63,486 nucleotides of DNA from Paludibacteraceae bacterium (GCA_017551025.1 JAFZNG010000022.1:1-63486); one strand, 5' to 3'. Numbered from the stretch's first letter, positions 56,030-63,345 are shown. The notes: generated from the letters alone by a model not told the origin. Numbers and translations are program-made.

Positions 56030-56350
56030 TCATCCGCGGAGGGTAAGGCGGACGGGAGTGTTGCGTTGGAAGGCCTTTTTGAGGCGTTCGTAGAGACGGT
56101 CATAAGTGGTTTGCGAGGCGGTAACTACGCCCGGGAGGAGTTGTTTGCCGACTATTATCTCGCCATGTATGGCGGATAGCGCTCCGTCTCCGTGTCTAAA
56201 CGGATTGTTGTCCAAGCCGATGGAATAGTCACCTTGTTGCAAGTGATGTGTGGGGTGCTCGACCGTATCGCAGATGAGTTTGCGATTGATATATAGGTGA
56301 CCGTCTATTCCCCACGGCTTAGGGTCACCACGTACAATTGTAATTTCCAT
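56030..56350 (-). CDS. DUF5675-like protein
   Basis: The 106-residue protein resembles the DUF5675 family: an N-terminal LxVxR-type strand, CDTVEHP, QQGDYSIGL, then HGEIIVGKQLLPGVVTASQ and a C-terminal helix-strand. Members are frequent in phages and Bacteroidetes mobile regions, with unknown function. It is last of four minus-strand genes that appear co-transcribed from 58466. Confidence 0.65.
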   Translation of the reverse strand: MEITIVRGDPKPWGIDGHLYINRKLICDTVEHPTHHLQQGDYSIGLDNNPFRHGDGALSAIHGEIIVGKQLLPGVVTASQTTYDRLYERLKKAFQRNTPVRLTLRG

Positions 56351-56351
56351 G

Positions 56352-56374
56352 ACTTTTAACTTTTAACTTTTAAC
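56352..56374. repeat. ACTTTTA heptamer array
   Basis: Three exact ACTTTTA units sit between the DUF5675-like start and the OB-fold gene and provide the OB-fold gene's stop codon. Confidence 0.85.
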
Positions 56375-56681
56375 CGCGCATGTTGCCGAGCATGAGACAG
56401 GAGTACTCTTGCAGAAGTGCATCTTGGTAGTAGCGTGTCTCCGGCACATCGCCCGTGGAGTATACGCCTTCGCTTACCCGCATCCTAATCGACGCCGCGA
56501 TACACATACCTTTTGTTAGGTGCGTCAATGGTTCATTACCGAGCCATGTTACCAGGTACGCATCCTCGTACGGTCCACCTTGTTCACGGATTACCAACTG
56601 CTGTTTGATCATCTGAGTGCCGTCACTCTTGGTGATTGTCTGCGGCTCGCAGACGTTCACGATTCGAAATATATTCTTCAT
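56370..56681 (-). CDS. Small OB-fold-like protein, possible single-strand DNA-binding
   Basis: The 103-residue protein has a pattern like DUF3127/SSB-type OB folds: DGTQMIKQQLVIREQGG, LVTWLGNEPLTHLTKGM and ASIRMRVSEG strands, then YYQDALLQEYSCL. Its position after the DUF3987-like ATPase suggests a DNA-replication module of a mobile element. The assignment rests on strand pattern only. Confidence 0.45.
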   Translation of the reverse strand: MKNIFRIVNVCEPQTITKSDGTQMIKQQLVIREQGGPYEDAYLVTWLGNEPLTHLTKGMCIAASIRMRVSEGVYSTGDVPETRYYQDALLQEYSCLMLGNMRG

Positions 56682-56699
56682 AACTATTCGTTTTTTATG

Positions 56700-56728
56700 T
56701 TAGCCATATATGGCTAACTCGCTCTTTG
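56700..56728 (+). repeat. REP element 1
   Basis: The perfect palindrome TTAGCCATATATGGCTAA (56700-56717) is followed by CTCGCTCTTTG. Its tail encodes the last residues and stop codon of the DUF3987-like gene on the other strand. Matches the elements around the RAYT gene. Confidence 0.8.
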
Positions 56729-58054
56729 GATTTTACGATAGACATCTTTCTCGACTTCCTCGATGACGCGGAGTTTCTTCCATTGGGAAAGGAAGACCTT
56801 GACCGGTGTGGCTTTGCCTTGTTGTTCAAGGAGCGCACGCAGTTGTTCGCGGTTGAACGTGTCGGTCAGTTGGTCGTAGAGTATGTTCCTCGGACCGGGA
56901 CGGTTCTCGTTCTCGCGCTTGGTGTTCAGTTCCTCAAAACGTTTACCCCAACGCTCCAACATGCCATCTAAGATGTAGTCTGCCATGAAGAGATAGATAT
57001 GGCGCACACGCTTCTGGATTACCTCCGGAGAAAGGGTGTTCTCCAGTTCGTAGAGGTACTGACAGAGGGCTGCAACACGGAAAGCGGAGACGGATGAACG
57101 TTTACGGAAGACATCGAGCGAGCGACTACCGCTGAGGGATGCTTCCTTACCTTTGGCACGCACCCATGAGCAGACGGTCTTGTCGAGCCAAGCCGTGTCC
57201 AGTTGAACGGTCGGCATCAGTCCTCCATCGGCATCGTAGGTCTCGTCCATCAGCCGTTTGAGCATCCGGTCAATATGTGCCTTTTGCTCCGGCGTGTAGG
57301 GCGTGAAGATAGCTCCGTCTTCGCCTAAGGTTTCGTCCAAACGGCAGAGGATAGTTCGCGTGATGTTACCACCTTCGATGGCTTTCTTGTCGAAATAATC
57401 GTCAATCGCCGAAGGCGTAGCACAGAACATCGAGCAGATGTTGATGTCCACGATGGCGGAGTACGAGTTATCCGACGCGAAGTCAATACCGAACTCACTT
57501 CCGAGATCATAGGCGGTTCGCATGATGGTGCGGAGGTTGGAATAGCCGTTCTTACCGGCATCCGTCACTTGGGCTAACTCTTCCGCGAACATCCAGAAGG
57601 TGAGGGTGTCACCAAAGACTCGTTCGTACATGTCGGCACGCTTGGTGAGAACGGTCTTGGAGATAGTAGGCGGTACGACGCGGATGGTTGTTTCCGGTTC
57701 TTCCTCCAGTTTCTCGTTCGCCTTACGACGTTTCTTCTTGTCTCGGTACTCCTGTTCGAGCCGACGCATAGCTTTGTCGCGTGCTTTGAGGGTATCGTTC
57801 ATGATAAGTCCCTCAATATCGGCAGCAAACGACTTACCCGAACTCTGTGCACCCTCGATGAGCACTTGCAGCAGAAGGGCACTCAGACGCGAATCGAAGA
57901 AGTACTTGAGTCGTACTCGTGGGCACATAGCGCATAGCGGACCCACGGTCGCCATAAACGCAGCCACCTTGCGATTCTTGGGCGCGTTCCCCACGATCTG
58001 CCGGATTATCTCCGGCAATTCGTGGTCCTTAATCAAACTTACAACCTTGTTCAT
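56714..58054 (-). CDS. DUF3987-like P-loop ATPase (mobile-element replication)
   Basis: The 446-residue protein has a Walker A motif GAQSSGKS (68-75) and the general layout of the DUF3987 family. FWMFAEELAQVTDAG is a probable Walker B/sensor segment. In Bacteroidales these sit beside small proteins, HU-like proteins and amidases in a recurrent phage-like module and probably act in DNA replication or primase loading. It overlaps the upstream 109-residue gene by 4 bp. Confidence 0.75.
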   Translation of the reverse strand: MNKVVSLIKDHELPEIIRQIVGNAPKNRKVAAFMATVGPLCAMCPRVRLKYFFDSRLSALLLQVLIEGAQSSGKSFAADIEGLIMNDTLKARDKAMRRLEQEYRDKKKRRKANEKLEEEPETTIRVVPPTISKTVLTKRADMYERVFGDTLTFWMFAEELAQVTDAGKNGYSNLRTIMRTAYDLGSEFGIDFASDNSYSAIVDINICSMFCATPSAIDDYFDKKAIEGGNITRTILCRLDETLGEDGAIFTPYTPEQKAHIDRMLKRLMDETYDADGGLMPTVQLDTAWLDKTVCSWVRAKGKEASLSGSRSLDVFRKRSSVSAFRVAALCQYLYELENTLSPEVIQKRVRHIYLFMADYILDGMLERWGKRFEELNTKRENENRPGPRNILYDQLTDTFNREQLRALLEQQGKATPVKVFLSQWKKLRVIEEVEKDVYRKIQRAS

Positions 58055-58380
58055 AAGCCGATCTCCTTCTTTGCGTTCAACAGATCCGCCAATATCAGAG
58101 CGGCTACTCCTGCCGGAGCCAGACTGCTATCCAAGGTCATCTGATGGAAATTGATACGATACCTACCCTGCTTGTCTTTCGCCACATTGAGCATCCGTCC
58201 TTCAAACACCTTCCCGTTACGCGTCCAACGCTCCGGTACGAGTTCATCGAACTCAAAACGCTCCTGATCATGCGTCATTACCAACATGCCCTTGCGAGCT
58301 TCTCCTACGCGAATGTCGCGCTCTTGCATACGTGCCTTCAAATCGACACAAAAGTAAATTTGTTTTTTAATCTTTGCCAT
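58051..58380 (-). CDS. Hypothetical 109-residue protein heading the DUF3987 operon
   Basis: Not recognised. The start MAKIKKQIYFCVDLKARMQERD is Lys/Arg-rich, and the middle contains RWTRNGKVFEGRMLN. No catalytic or membrane motif is seen. It begins the operon transcribed from 58466-58498 and overlaps the ATPase gene (ATGA), so it is probably part of the same module. Confidence 0.7.
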   Translation of the reverse strand: MAKIKKQIYFCVDLKARMQERDIRVGEARKGMLVMTHDQERFEFDELVPERWTRNGKVFEGRMLNVAKDKQGRYRINFHQMTLDSSLAPAGVAALILADLLNAKKEIGL

Positions 58381-58465
58381 TGTTGTAAAAATTTAGGCAT
58401 TAAACAATAATGGCAAAAGGCCTTTTGCCTCCGCCTGCACCAAGCAGGTCGGATTTGAATTCGAG

Positions 58466-58498
58466 TGCAAAGGTACTGCTTATTTTTAAATTTAGCAA
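58466..58498 (-). promoter_or_regulatory. Promoter of the DUF3987 operon
   Basis: TTG (58496-58498), 20 bases, then TACCTTTGCA (58466-58475) on the minus strand. The sequence AAGCAGTACCTTTGCA is identical to the promoter at 62745. Confidence 0.82.
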
Positions 58499-58532
58499 GG
58501 AATAGAAAGTGCCACTCTCCAAGAAACTACAC

Positions 58533-58562
58533 TACCTCCCTCAATTCCTACGATACCTCCCT
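58533..58562. promoter_or_regulatory. Paired direct repeats upstream of the DUF3987 promoter
   Basis: TACCTCCCT occurs at 58533-58541 and 58554-58562, 21 bp (two helical turns) apart, about 35 bp upstream of the -33 box. This is a possible regulator site. Confidence 0.4.
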
Positions 58563-58567
58563 ATTGA

Positions 58568-58607
58568 GCATAAAAAATCCCTCGCAAACATCTATTGCAA
58601 GGGATTT
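58568..58607 (-). terminator. Terminator of the 382-residue unknown gene
   Basis: A 12-of-13 bp stem (AAATCCCTCGCAA 58575-58587, TTGCAAGGGATTT 58595-58607) has a T6 run on the minus strand. Confidence 0.75.
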
Positions 58608-58624
58608 CACATATCACTTTCGAT

Positions 58625-59773
58625 TTAATGAAAATGCTTATCGAATGTTTTCGCAGTATAGTTCGGTTGGTTCTCATCCGGCAAGCCTAATCTCTCTAAT
58701 TCTGCACGGACAATAGCATGATTGAGTGTCCTATAGTAAATACGATTATCATCTGCCATTTTGCTTAAATGGTTGAAAATTTCAGGAATCGGATAGTTCT
58801 TCACCAAGTTCTTGACTTCTAGATGAACCTTTCTTTTCTCATCCTCATCAATTACAGAAGGATGGATAAAGTGAAAAAGTTCTTCTGTCTGTTGTAAGGA
58901 TGTGTCATCTAAAGTTTTTCCTGTGTCTTGTGCAGAATCTGCTTTCCATATTTTTATATAGCGGTCAAGTTCATCGAATAGAGCCTTGCGTAGATTCTCT
59001 ACCTGATAATCTTCCATGCGATCTATACCAAATAATTTTAACTTAATAATATCAGGCCAATCTTCACGAAAACGTTCCACTATCTCAGCTGCTCTTGCTC
59101 CGCCGCGAGCTTGAACAATCAATTCAAGTTTGTAACGCAAATGATTGGGGTAAAAGTCTTGAAAACTATTTTGCAATAAACGATCCCACAATATCATATC
59201 CGGTGGTAGACTTTCGTCCCAAATACTATAATCTACATCGGTGCTTACGGGTAGAATATCAGCAAACCATAGTAATCCTTTTAGCGTTAATGGTCTGAGG
59301 GCATCATATCTGCCCTCTGAATTGTAATCATCAGGTTGATAAGCCTCTATTGCCACTTTGCCATCAACCAAGCAAATATGTTTAATTTCCTCAGTTGGTA
59401 TCCATACTAATGGATTTGAGATTAGATGGTTGATTTTATCAACAATTCTATATTCATAGCAATTAGTTACGCGTTTCCAATCTACTTGTTTTCTTACGGC
59501 ATATAACTCTTCGGCTACAAGATGGTTACATAGTTTGTCATCGCAATACCGAAAGTCATGATTGGTGTAATACAGCCCCGTGCTTTCATCTTTATGCAGT
59601 TCTACGTCGTATATTATGTGAAAGCCCCATTCCTTGCTACGTTTTTCGTAACAAGCCCGCAATTCATCAAGGCTGAGGATATTACTCTTATAGGCCTCTA
59701 CTCCACCATTTTCAAGCTTTTGGTAGAATTTATACATCTTTTCGTTTAGATACTCTTCATCTATGAAATTCAT
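58625..59773 (-). CDS. Unknown 382-residue protein in an AT-rich island
   Basis: Not recognised. The sequence is mostly helical and charged, with no membrane segment. The last 90 residues (FHFIHPSVIDEDEKRKVHLEVK, then EICxxL-like and TAKTFDKHFH) resemble a C-terminal module I associate with Bacteroidales mobile-element proteins, but I cannot name it. Base composition is markedly more AT-rich than the core genes. It follows the endonuclease gene by 23 bp, so the two may form one cargo operon. Confidence 0.6.
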   Translation of the reverse strand: MNFIDEEYLNEKMYKFYQKLENGGVEAYKSNILSLDELRACYEKRSKEWGFHIIYDVELHKDESTGLYYTNHDFRYCDDKLCNHLVAEELYAVRKQVDWKRVTNCYEYRIVDKINHLISNPLVWIPTEEIKHICLVDGKVAIEAYQPDDYNSEGRYDALRPLTLKGLLWFADILPVSTDVDYSIWDESLPPDMILWDRLLQNSFQDFYPNHLRYKLELIVQARGGARAAEIVERFREDWPDIIKLKLFGIDRMEDYQVENLRKALFDELDRYIKIWKADSAQDTGKTLDDTSLQQTEELFHFIHPSVIDEDEKRKVHLEVKNLVKNYPIPEIFNHLSKMADDNRIYYRTLNHAIVRAELERLGLPDENQPNYTAKTFDKHFH

Positions 59774-59796
59774 ATTATTTTGTTAAATTTTGATGT

Positions 59797-61179
59797 TTAT
59801 TTGTTAGTTTCCCAAATGTATCCGTGATATTCGATGCCTTTATCTATATATCGTCCCAAATGACGATTGCCAATGCCCAAATGTTTGGCAGCTTCCATTG
59901 TTGATGTAAATGTCGCGACCACCTGACCATCACGAATTAACCTTATGGGACGAAGATTTGATTTTGTCCAACCATTCAAAGCATAGAGGTCAATTGAATT
60001 GTGCCAACAATAATTCAAGACCTCTGGATGATTGGCCTTGAGCGTCTCATATGAGCCAGCCTCCTGACAAAGTGCTTTGATTTGCTCGATAGTAAAATGA
60101 TAATGAGGATGGAGTTGCCTCTTTAATGGTAATAGCAAATCCTCCCATCCCCTGCGCTTTATCATTTGATACGCGCCATTATAAGCATCTTTAAACTCTT
60201 TGAGTGTTTTGTATTGACCAATTAGTTCTATTAGAGCCTCTCGTGTCCATTTTACATTTGACGCTCTACATAATTCCGACAATTCTTTATGCCAACCATG
60301 ACGTTTCGCAGCAGCCAAAGCTCCGGGAAACTTATCATGTACCTGCCGGATGCTTTCGCATTGTGAATACGCTTTTCTACATTCCTCATAATTGTCGTAG
60401 ATTTGCCTCATCCTATTGGGAAAGTGCTTATCTAACAAATGGTCGAGTTGGTGCTGTCGTATATATTCGCGATAACTTGAATATGATTTAGCCCAATCAT
60501 CCAATTTATCAAAGCCATGCATAGATTTTTCTATCTTAGCGATATCGTAATCCAGAATCTCTTGACCACCAAGAGAACCGGTCTTGAATCGGTTAAGAAT
60601 AGTCCATCCGGCATCTTTATACTTTTGCAACCAAACTCCTTCTTGGATAGATGCTTCCTCTTGATCCATATAATCTGTTAGAATCTTAGGCTTAGGAATA
60701 TCTAACTGATGTAAATGTGCAAAATCAAATACGGCTCCTTCTTTATGGTGGCGTTTGTTTCTTATCTCCATCTTAAACGTGAGACCAATATACGCAGCAT
60801 GGAAGTCGGTAAATTCATAAGCATATATGATTCTTTGCTTGTTCCCTTTTGTCCCCATGTGGGCACAACACTCCTCGTACCAACCATGTCTTTTTGCACA
60901 ATCCACCATTCCTGGATATTTGTTGATAAATTCCACACGAGAATTACATGTGCGAGCAGTAGCAATACATATTTCTTTGTTGTATTTTGTATTCTTATCT
61001 GCGCGGCACATTATGCACCCGTGGCCTCTAAGGTGGCTACTGGGGACTTGCCAAAAAACGCCATGCTTTGGACAGATGATGCACACCTTGGTCTTAGCAT
61101 TTACATACTCCACCTTGGAATAATCATACTTATCCCCATGAACTTGTTTAGCCCTATGTATGAACTCCTCGGTGGTCAT
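59797..61179 (-). CDS. GIY-YIG-like homing-type endonuclease with NUMOD repeats
   Basis: The 460-residue protein begins with a zinc-binding segment (about 5-60; CPKHG and CIMC supply four Cys). A GIY-YIG-like core (about 118-200, with AYEF and AYIGLT) comes next. Three or four helical repeats built on YPG...AKRHGW follow (about 75, 285, 340). A NUMOD1-like end is seen (about 418-455, STMEAAKHLGIGNRHLGRYI). This looks like a free-standing homing or mobile-element endonuclease. Composition is AT-rich. Confidence 0.75.
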   Translation of the reverse strand: MTTEEFIHRAKQVHGDKYDYSKVEYVNAKTKVCIICPKHGVFWQVPSSHLRGHGCIMCRADKNTKYNKEICIATARTCNSRVEFINKYPGMVDCAKRHGWYEECCAHMGTKGNKQRIIYAYEFTDFHAAYIGLTFKMEIRNKRHHKEGAVFDFAHLHQLDIPKPKILTDYMDQEEASIQEGVWLQKYKDAGWTILNRFKTGSLGGQEILDYDIAKIEKSMHGFDKLDDWAKSYSSYREYIRQHQLDHLLDKHFPNRMRQIYDNYEECRKAYSQCESIRQVHDKFPGALAAAKRHGWHKELSELCRASNVKWTREALIELIGQYKTLKEFKDAYNGAYQMIKRRGWEDLLLPLKRQLHPHYHFTIEQIKALCQEAGSYETLKANHPEVLNYCWHNSIDLYALNGWTKSNLRPIRLIRDGQVVATFTSTMEAAKHLGIGNRHLGRYIDKGIEYHGYIWETNK

Positions 61180-61197
61180 AATTTCTATTGTTTTTAA

Positions 61198-61226
61198 TCA
61201 GCCATGTATGGCTGATACGCTCTTAG
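61198..61226 (+). repeat. REP element 2
   Basis: TCAGCCATGTATGGCTGA (61198-61215, 8-bp arms around GT) is followed by TACGCTCTTAG. It lies 18 bp upstream of the endonuclease start and downstream of the RAYT stop. Confidence 0.85.
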
Positions 61227-61230
61227 TGAT

Positions 61231-61252
61231 TTGTATGGCTGACACGCTCTAT
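61231..61252 (+). repeat. REP element 2b (right half only)
   Basis: TTGTATGGCTGACACGCTCT repeats the 3' half of REP element 2 about 25-26 bp downstream. It includes the RAYT stop codon. Confidence 0.7.
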
Positions 61253-62331
61253 TGGTTACACATCCGGCGGATGAGGGCGTTGAGGGCGAGGAAGCGGTAG
61301 CGCTTGCTATTAGGCGTGCAGCGCGGGTCTTTGCGATAGACCTCATCCGCTATCTCCTTATCCTCAAAAAGGCTAGGACCCGGCTCTATCAGTAGCAGTT
61401 GTCCTGCCGCACAGGCCTCAAAATAGACGCCCTGCGGTTTGTAGTACTTCGCGTGCGGACTATCCGCATCAGGGAATCCCTCATTCAGTAGCACCAACAT
61501 CGGATACCCCGCCTCTCTAATCGCCCTGCAAATTTGTTTCTCTCCTTCCGAAATCCCCGCACTTACCCATACCACGCCGCGCTCTGCCAACCGCAGACAC
61601 TCCGCTTTACGTTTGTCTATTTGAGCTTGCGTAAGCGTACGCGAACATTGGAGCATCTCCCGCATCGGGTCGTCCTTGAGGAACTGGTTGCCTAGCGTCG
61701 TACATTCAAACCCCGCCACCTGCACCTTCTGCCGTAACTTAAACAGTTCCGGGTTCGCCCGCTTGAGCGCCGCCCTCCTGGGATTGTCATGAACGTACCA
61801 GATAGCGTTCTCTAATTGCCCATCGCGAAAACATACGCTGTCGTCATAGTTATCATCAAAGAGGGGCGCTATTCCTATCTTTTTATAATAATCCTCGCGT
61901 TGCCTGCGCGACATATGCGATAGTGACGCCCGTTGTTCATCTGAGAGCGAGGCTCTGTCCCGCATATATGGCCGATTCATTCTTCTCCATTCCTGCGTAC
62001 AAGCGATCTTGAATCCGCGCATGATCTCGCCGAGAGTCACATCCATCTCTGACTCCACGCGTATGATGCCATGAAAATGATCCGGCATTACCTGATGAGC
62101 CAGTACACTTATTTGACGACCGTATTGGTTATGAAAGTCCGGTAACTCCAGCCATTGTTGCTCCATATAGCGACCAAAATCGGTCATCTCTACATATGGA
62201 GCTGGGTTAGTACGTAACTCTCCTAACAACCGCTGGTGGTCATTCACAACGATTGTAATTAGATACGTACCTGTCCAGCGGTAGTTATTCCAGCTGGCAT
62301 GTGGTCTATGTGACGAGCGGTTTGATCCCAT
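61249..62331 (-). CDS. RAYT (REP-associated tyrosine transposase) with C-terminal DprA/LOG-like extension
   Basis: From ATG 62331 the protein has 360 residues. Residues about 20-195 form the Y1/HUH nuclease of RAYTs: VMPDHFHGII carries the His-x-His metal site (85-87), and the catalytic Tyr is Tyr179 in YVHDNPRRAALKR. Residues about 225-330 (VVWVSAGISEGEKQICRAI, LVLLNEGFP, YFEACAAGQLLLIEPGP) look like a truncated DprA/LOG Rossmann domain, an unexpected fusion. Flanking REP palindromes in opposite orientations are the expected substrates. I preferred the start 3' of the promoter at 62362-62393. Confidence 0.88.
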   Translation of the reverse strand: MGSNRSSHRPHASWNNYRWTGTYLITIVVNDHQRLLGELRTNPAPYVEMTDFGRYMEQQWLELPDFHNQYGRQISVLAHQVMPDHFHGIIRVESEMDVTLGEIMRGFKIACTQEWRRMNRPYMRDRASLSDEQRASLSHMSRRQREDYYKKIGIAPLFDDNYDDSVCFRDGQLENAIWYVHDNPRRAALKRANPELFKLRQKVQVAGFECTTLGNQFLKDDPMREMLQCSRTLTQAQIDKRKAECLRLAERGVVWVSAGISEGEKQICRAIREAGYPMLVLLNEGFPDADSPHAKYYKPQGVYFEACAAGQLLLIEPGPSLFEDKEIADEVYRKDPRCTPNSKRYRFLALNALIRRMCNQ

Positions 62332-62361
62332 ATCTTTTCCTGCCCTGCGCCAATTTTGGCG

Positions 62362-62393
62362 CAAAGTTACAAAAATTTTTTGACATGTGCAAA
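62362..62393 (-). promoter_or_regulatory. RAYT gene promoter
   Basis: TTTG (62390-62393), 20 bases, then TAACTTTG (62362-62369) on the minus strand. GCGCCAAAATTGGCGC just downstream can form a hairpin in the leader. Confidence 0.82.
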
Positions 62394-62416
62394 TCTCCGC
62401 TATATATTTCTCTCTA

Positions 62417-62445
62417 AAAGAGCGCACGAGCCATACATGGCTCAT
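62417..62445 (-). repeat. REP element 3 (inverted relative to 1 and 2)
   Basis: On the minus strand, TGAGCCATGTATGGCTCG is followed by TGCGCTCTTTT. The second and penultimate stem positions read G and C here, C and G in element 2, and T and A in element 1. Confidence 0.85.
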
Positions 62446-62821
62446 AATATACCCCGAAGGTTAAAAGTTAAAAGTTAAAAGTCTGCGATTTTTAACTTCC
62501 ACTTTTAACCGATGATGCCTATAGTCCCGAGAAGTTAAGAGTCTCACTCCATAATGATATATCGCGCGCACACGAATTGCATTTGCAAATTCGATAACTT
62601 TTAACTTTTAACTTTTAACCTATTTAACTAATAATATAATAAGAGTTGGAGGTTATAGGTAGTTCTTTCGGGACCATGTTACATGTCGGGGGACAAATGG
62701 CACAACCTAGGGGACAACATATTGCGTATGTCATAAAAAAGCAGTACCTTTGCATCAGATTTGAAAAAGAAAGGTAAATGACAGGTAATTGATACGATAT
62801 TGATACGTTCACACTTTTAAA
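62446..62821. other. Gene-free stretch with opposed heptamer arrays and spaced direct repeats
   Basis: No gene is seen. It holds a large inverted repeat made of ACTTTTA-type heptamers (GGTTAAAAGT... at 62459-62483 facing ...ACTTTTAACC at 62489-62510) and a further ACTTTTA array (62597-62620). GGGAC occurs three times at 62670, 62690 and 62711, about 20-21 bp apart. The promoter at 62722-62754 follows. Confidence 0.7.
62722..62754 (+). promoter_or_regulatory. Promoter of the terminal small-protein module
   Basis: TTG (62722-62724), 20 bases, then TACCTTTGCA (62745-62754). The GGGAC repeats lie just upstream of its -33 box. Confidence 0.83.
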
Positions 62822-63001
62822 ATGAATATGGCAAAAATCCGCATCCCTCCCGGCTATACCTGGCGCCAAATAGCCGACCAACTCGCCTCTATTGGCATCA
62901 CGCTCGACGCACACCAACTGGCAGACGGTTCCTTTCGAGCGTACGTTCGGAAACGCAACCTAAACCTATTTATTAATAACCTAAACCTAACCCAATTATG
63001 A
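62822..63001 (+). CDS. Small hypothetical protein, 59 residues
   Basis: ATG at 62822 opens a 59-codon frame (MNMAKIRIPPGYTWRQIAD, then IGITLDAHQLADGSFRAY). Its stop overlaps the next start (ATGA at 62998), which strongly suggests translational coupling and a real gene. It is the first gene after the promoter at 62722. Product not recognised; the second ATG (62828) is an alternative start. Confidence 0.6.
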   Translation: MNMAKIRIPPGYTWRQIADQLASIGITLDAHQLADGSFRAYVRKRNLNLFINNLNLTQL

Positions 63002-63195
63002 CCAAAGAACAGATCTACAAAATCGTAGCTACTGCCCTGACGGCTATCGTGACCTGCTTGGCGATCGCACTCGGCCTGCAGAGTTGCAACGTGACCAGGA
63101 CCGTGACCACCCAGTCGCAGTACTACCAACGAGGCGACACCTCCGTCGTCATCCAAACCCGCACCATCGAATCGTACGATGGCGTCAAGAAGTAA
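62998..63195 (+). CDS. Small membrane/lipoprotein-like protein, smalltalk-type
   Basis: The 65-residue protein has one hydrophobic segment ending in a Cys (ALGLQSCNVTR, Cys at about 30), consistent with a lipoprotein or short membrane protein. A polar tail QYYQRGDTSVVIQTRTIES follows. It is reminiscent of the tiny smalltalk-like proteins found in the Bacteroidales DUF3987/HU/amidase module, but longer. The family link is from memory and uncertain. Confidence 0.55.
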   Translation: MTKEQIYKIVATALTAIVTCLAIALGLQSCNVTRTVTTQSQYYQRGDTSVVIQTRTIESYDGVKK

Positions 63196-63345
63196 ACGTT
63201 AGACCGTTAGAATGGCGCTTCGCGCGTTATAACGTTCGTAAGGCCTTCGGCGTTAACGTGGCGCAGCCACCATTTTAACCTCTTAACGTTCACATAATGA
63301 ACCTTTTTAACAATTTAACGTTTAACCCCTTAAACCTTAACTATT
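63196..63345. repeat. Mini-hairpin array, family A (both orientations)
   Basis: The whole gap between two module genes is array. The inverted-orientation part has GCGC-TTC-GCGC (63215-63225) and GCC-TTC-GGC (63243-63251). The direct part has GTGGC-GCA-GCCAC (63258-63270) and GTTCA-CATAA-TGAAC (63288-63302), joined by CCATTTTAACCTCTTAACGT and similar linkers. Confidence 0.85.

Noticed and set aside
61958-61985. REP-like half site inside the RAYT coding region
   Set aside because: It matches the tail in roughly 16 of 21 positions and has no left arm, so chance is as likely as relatedness.
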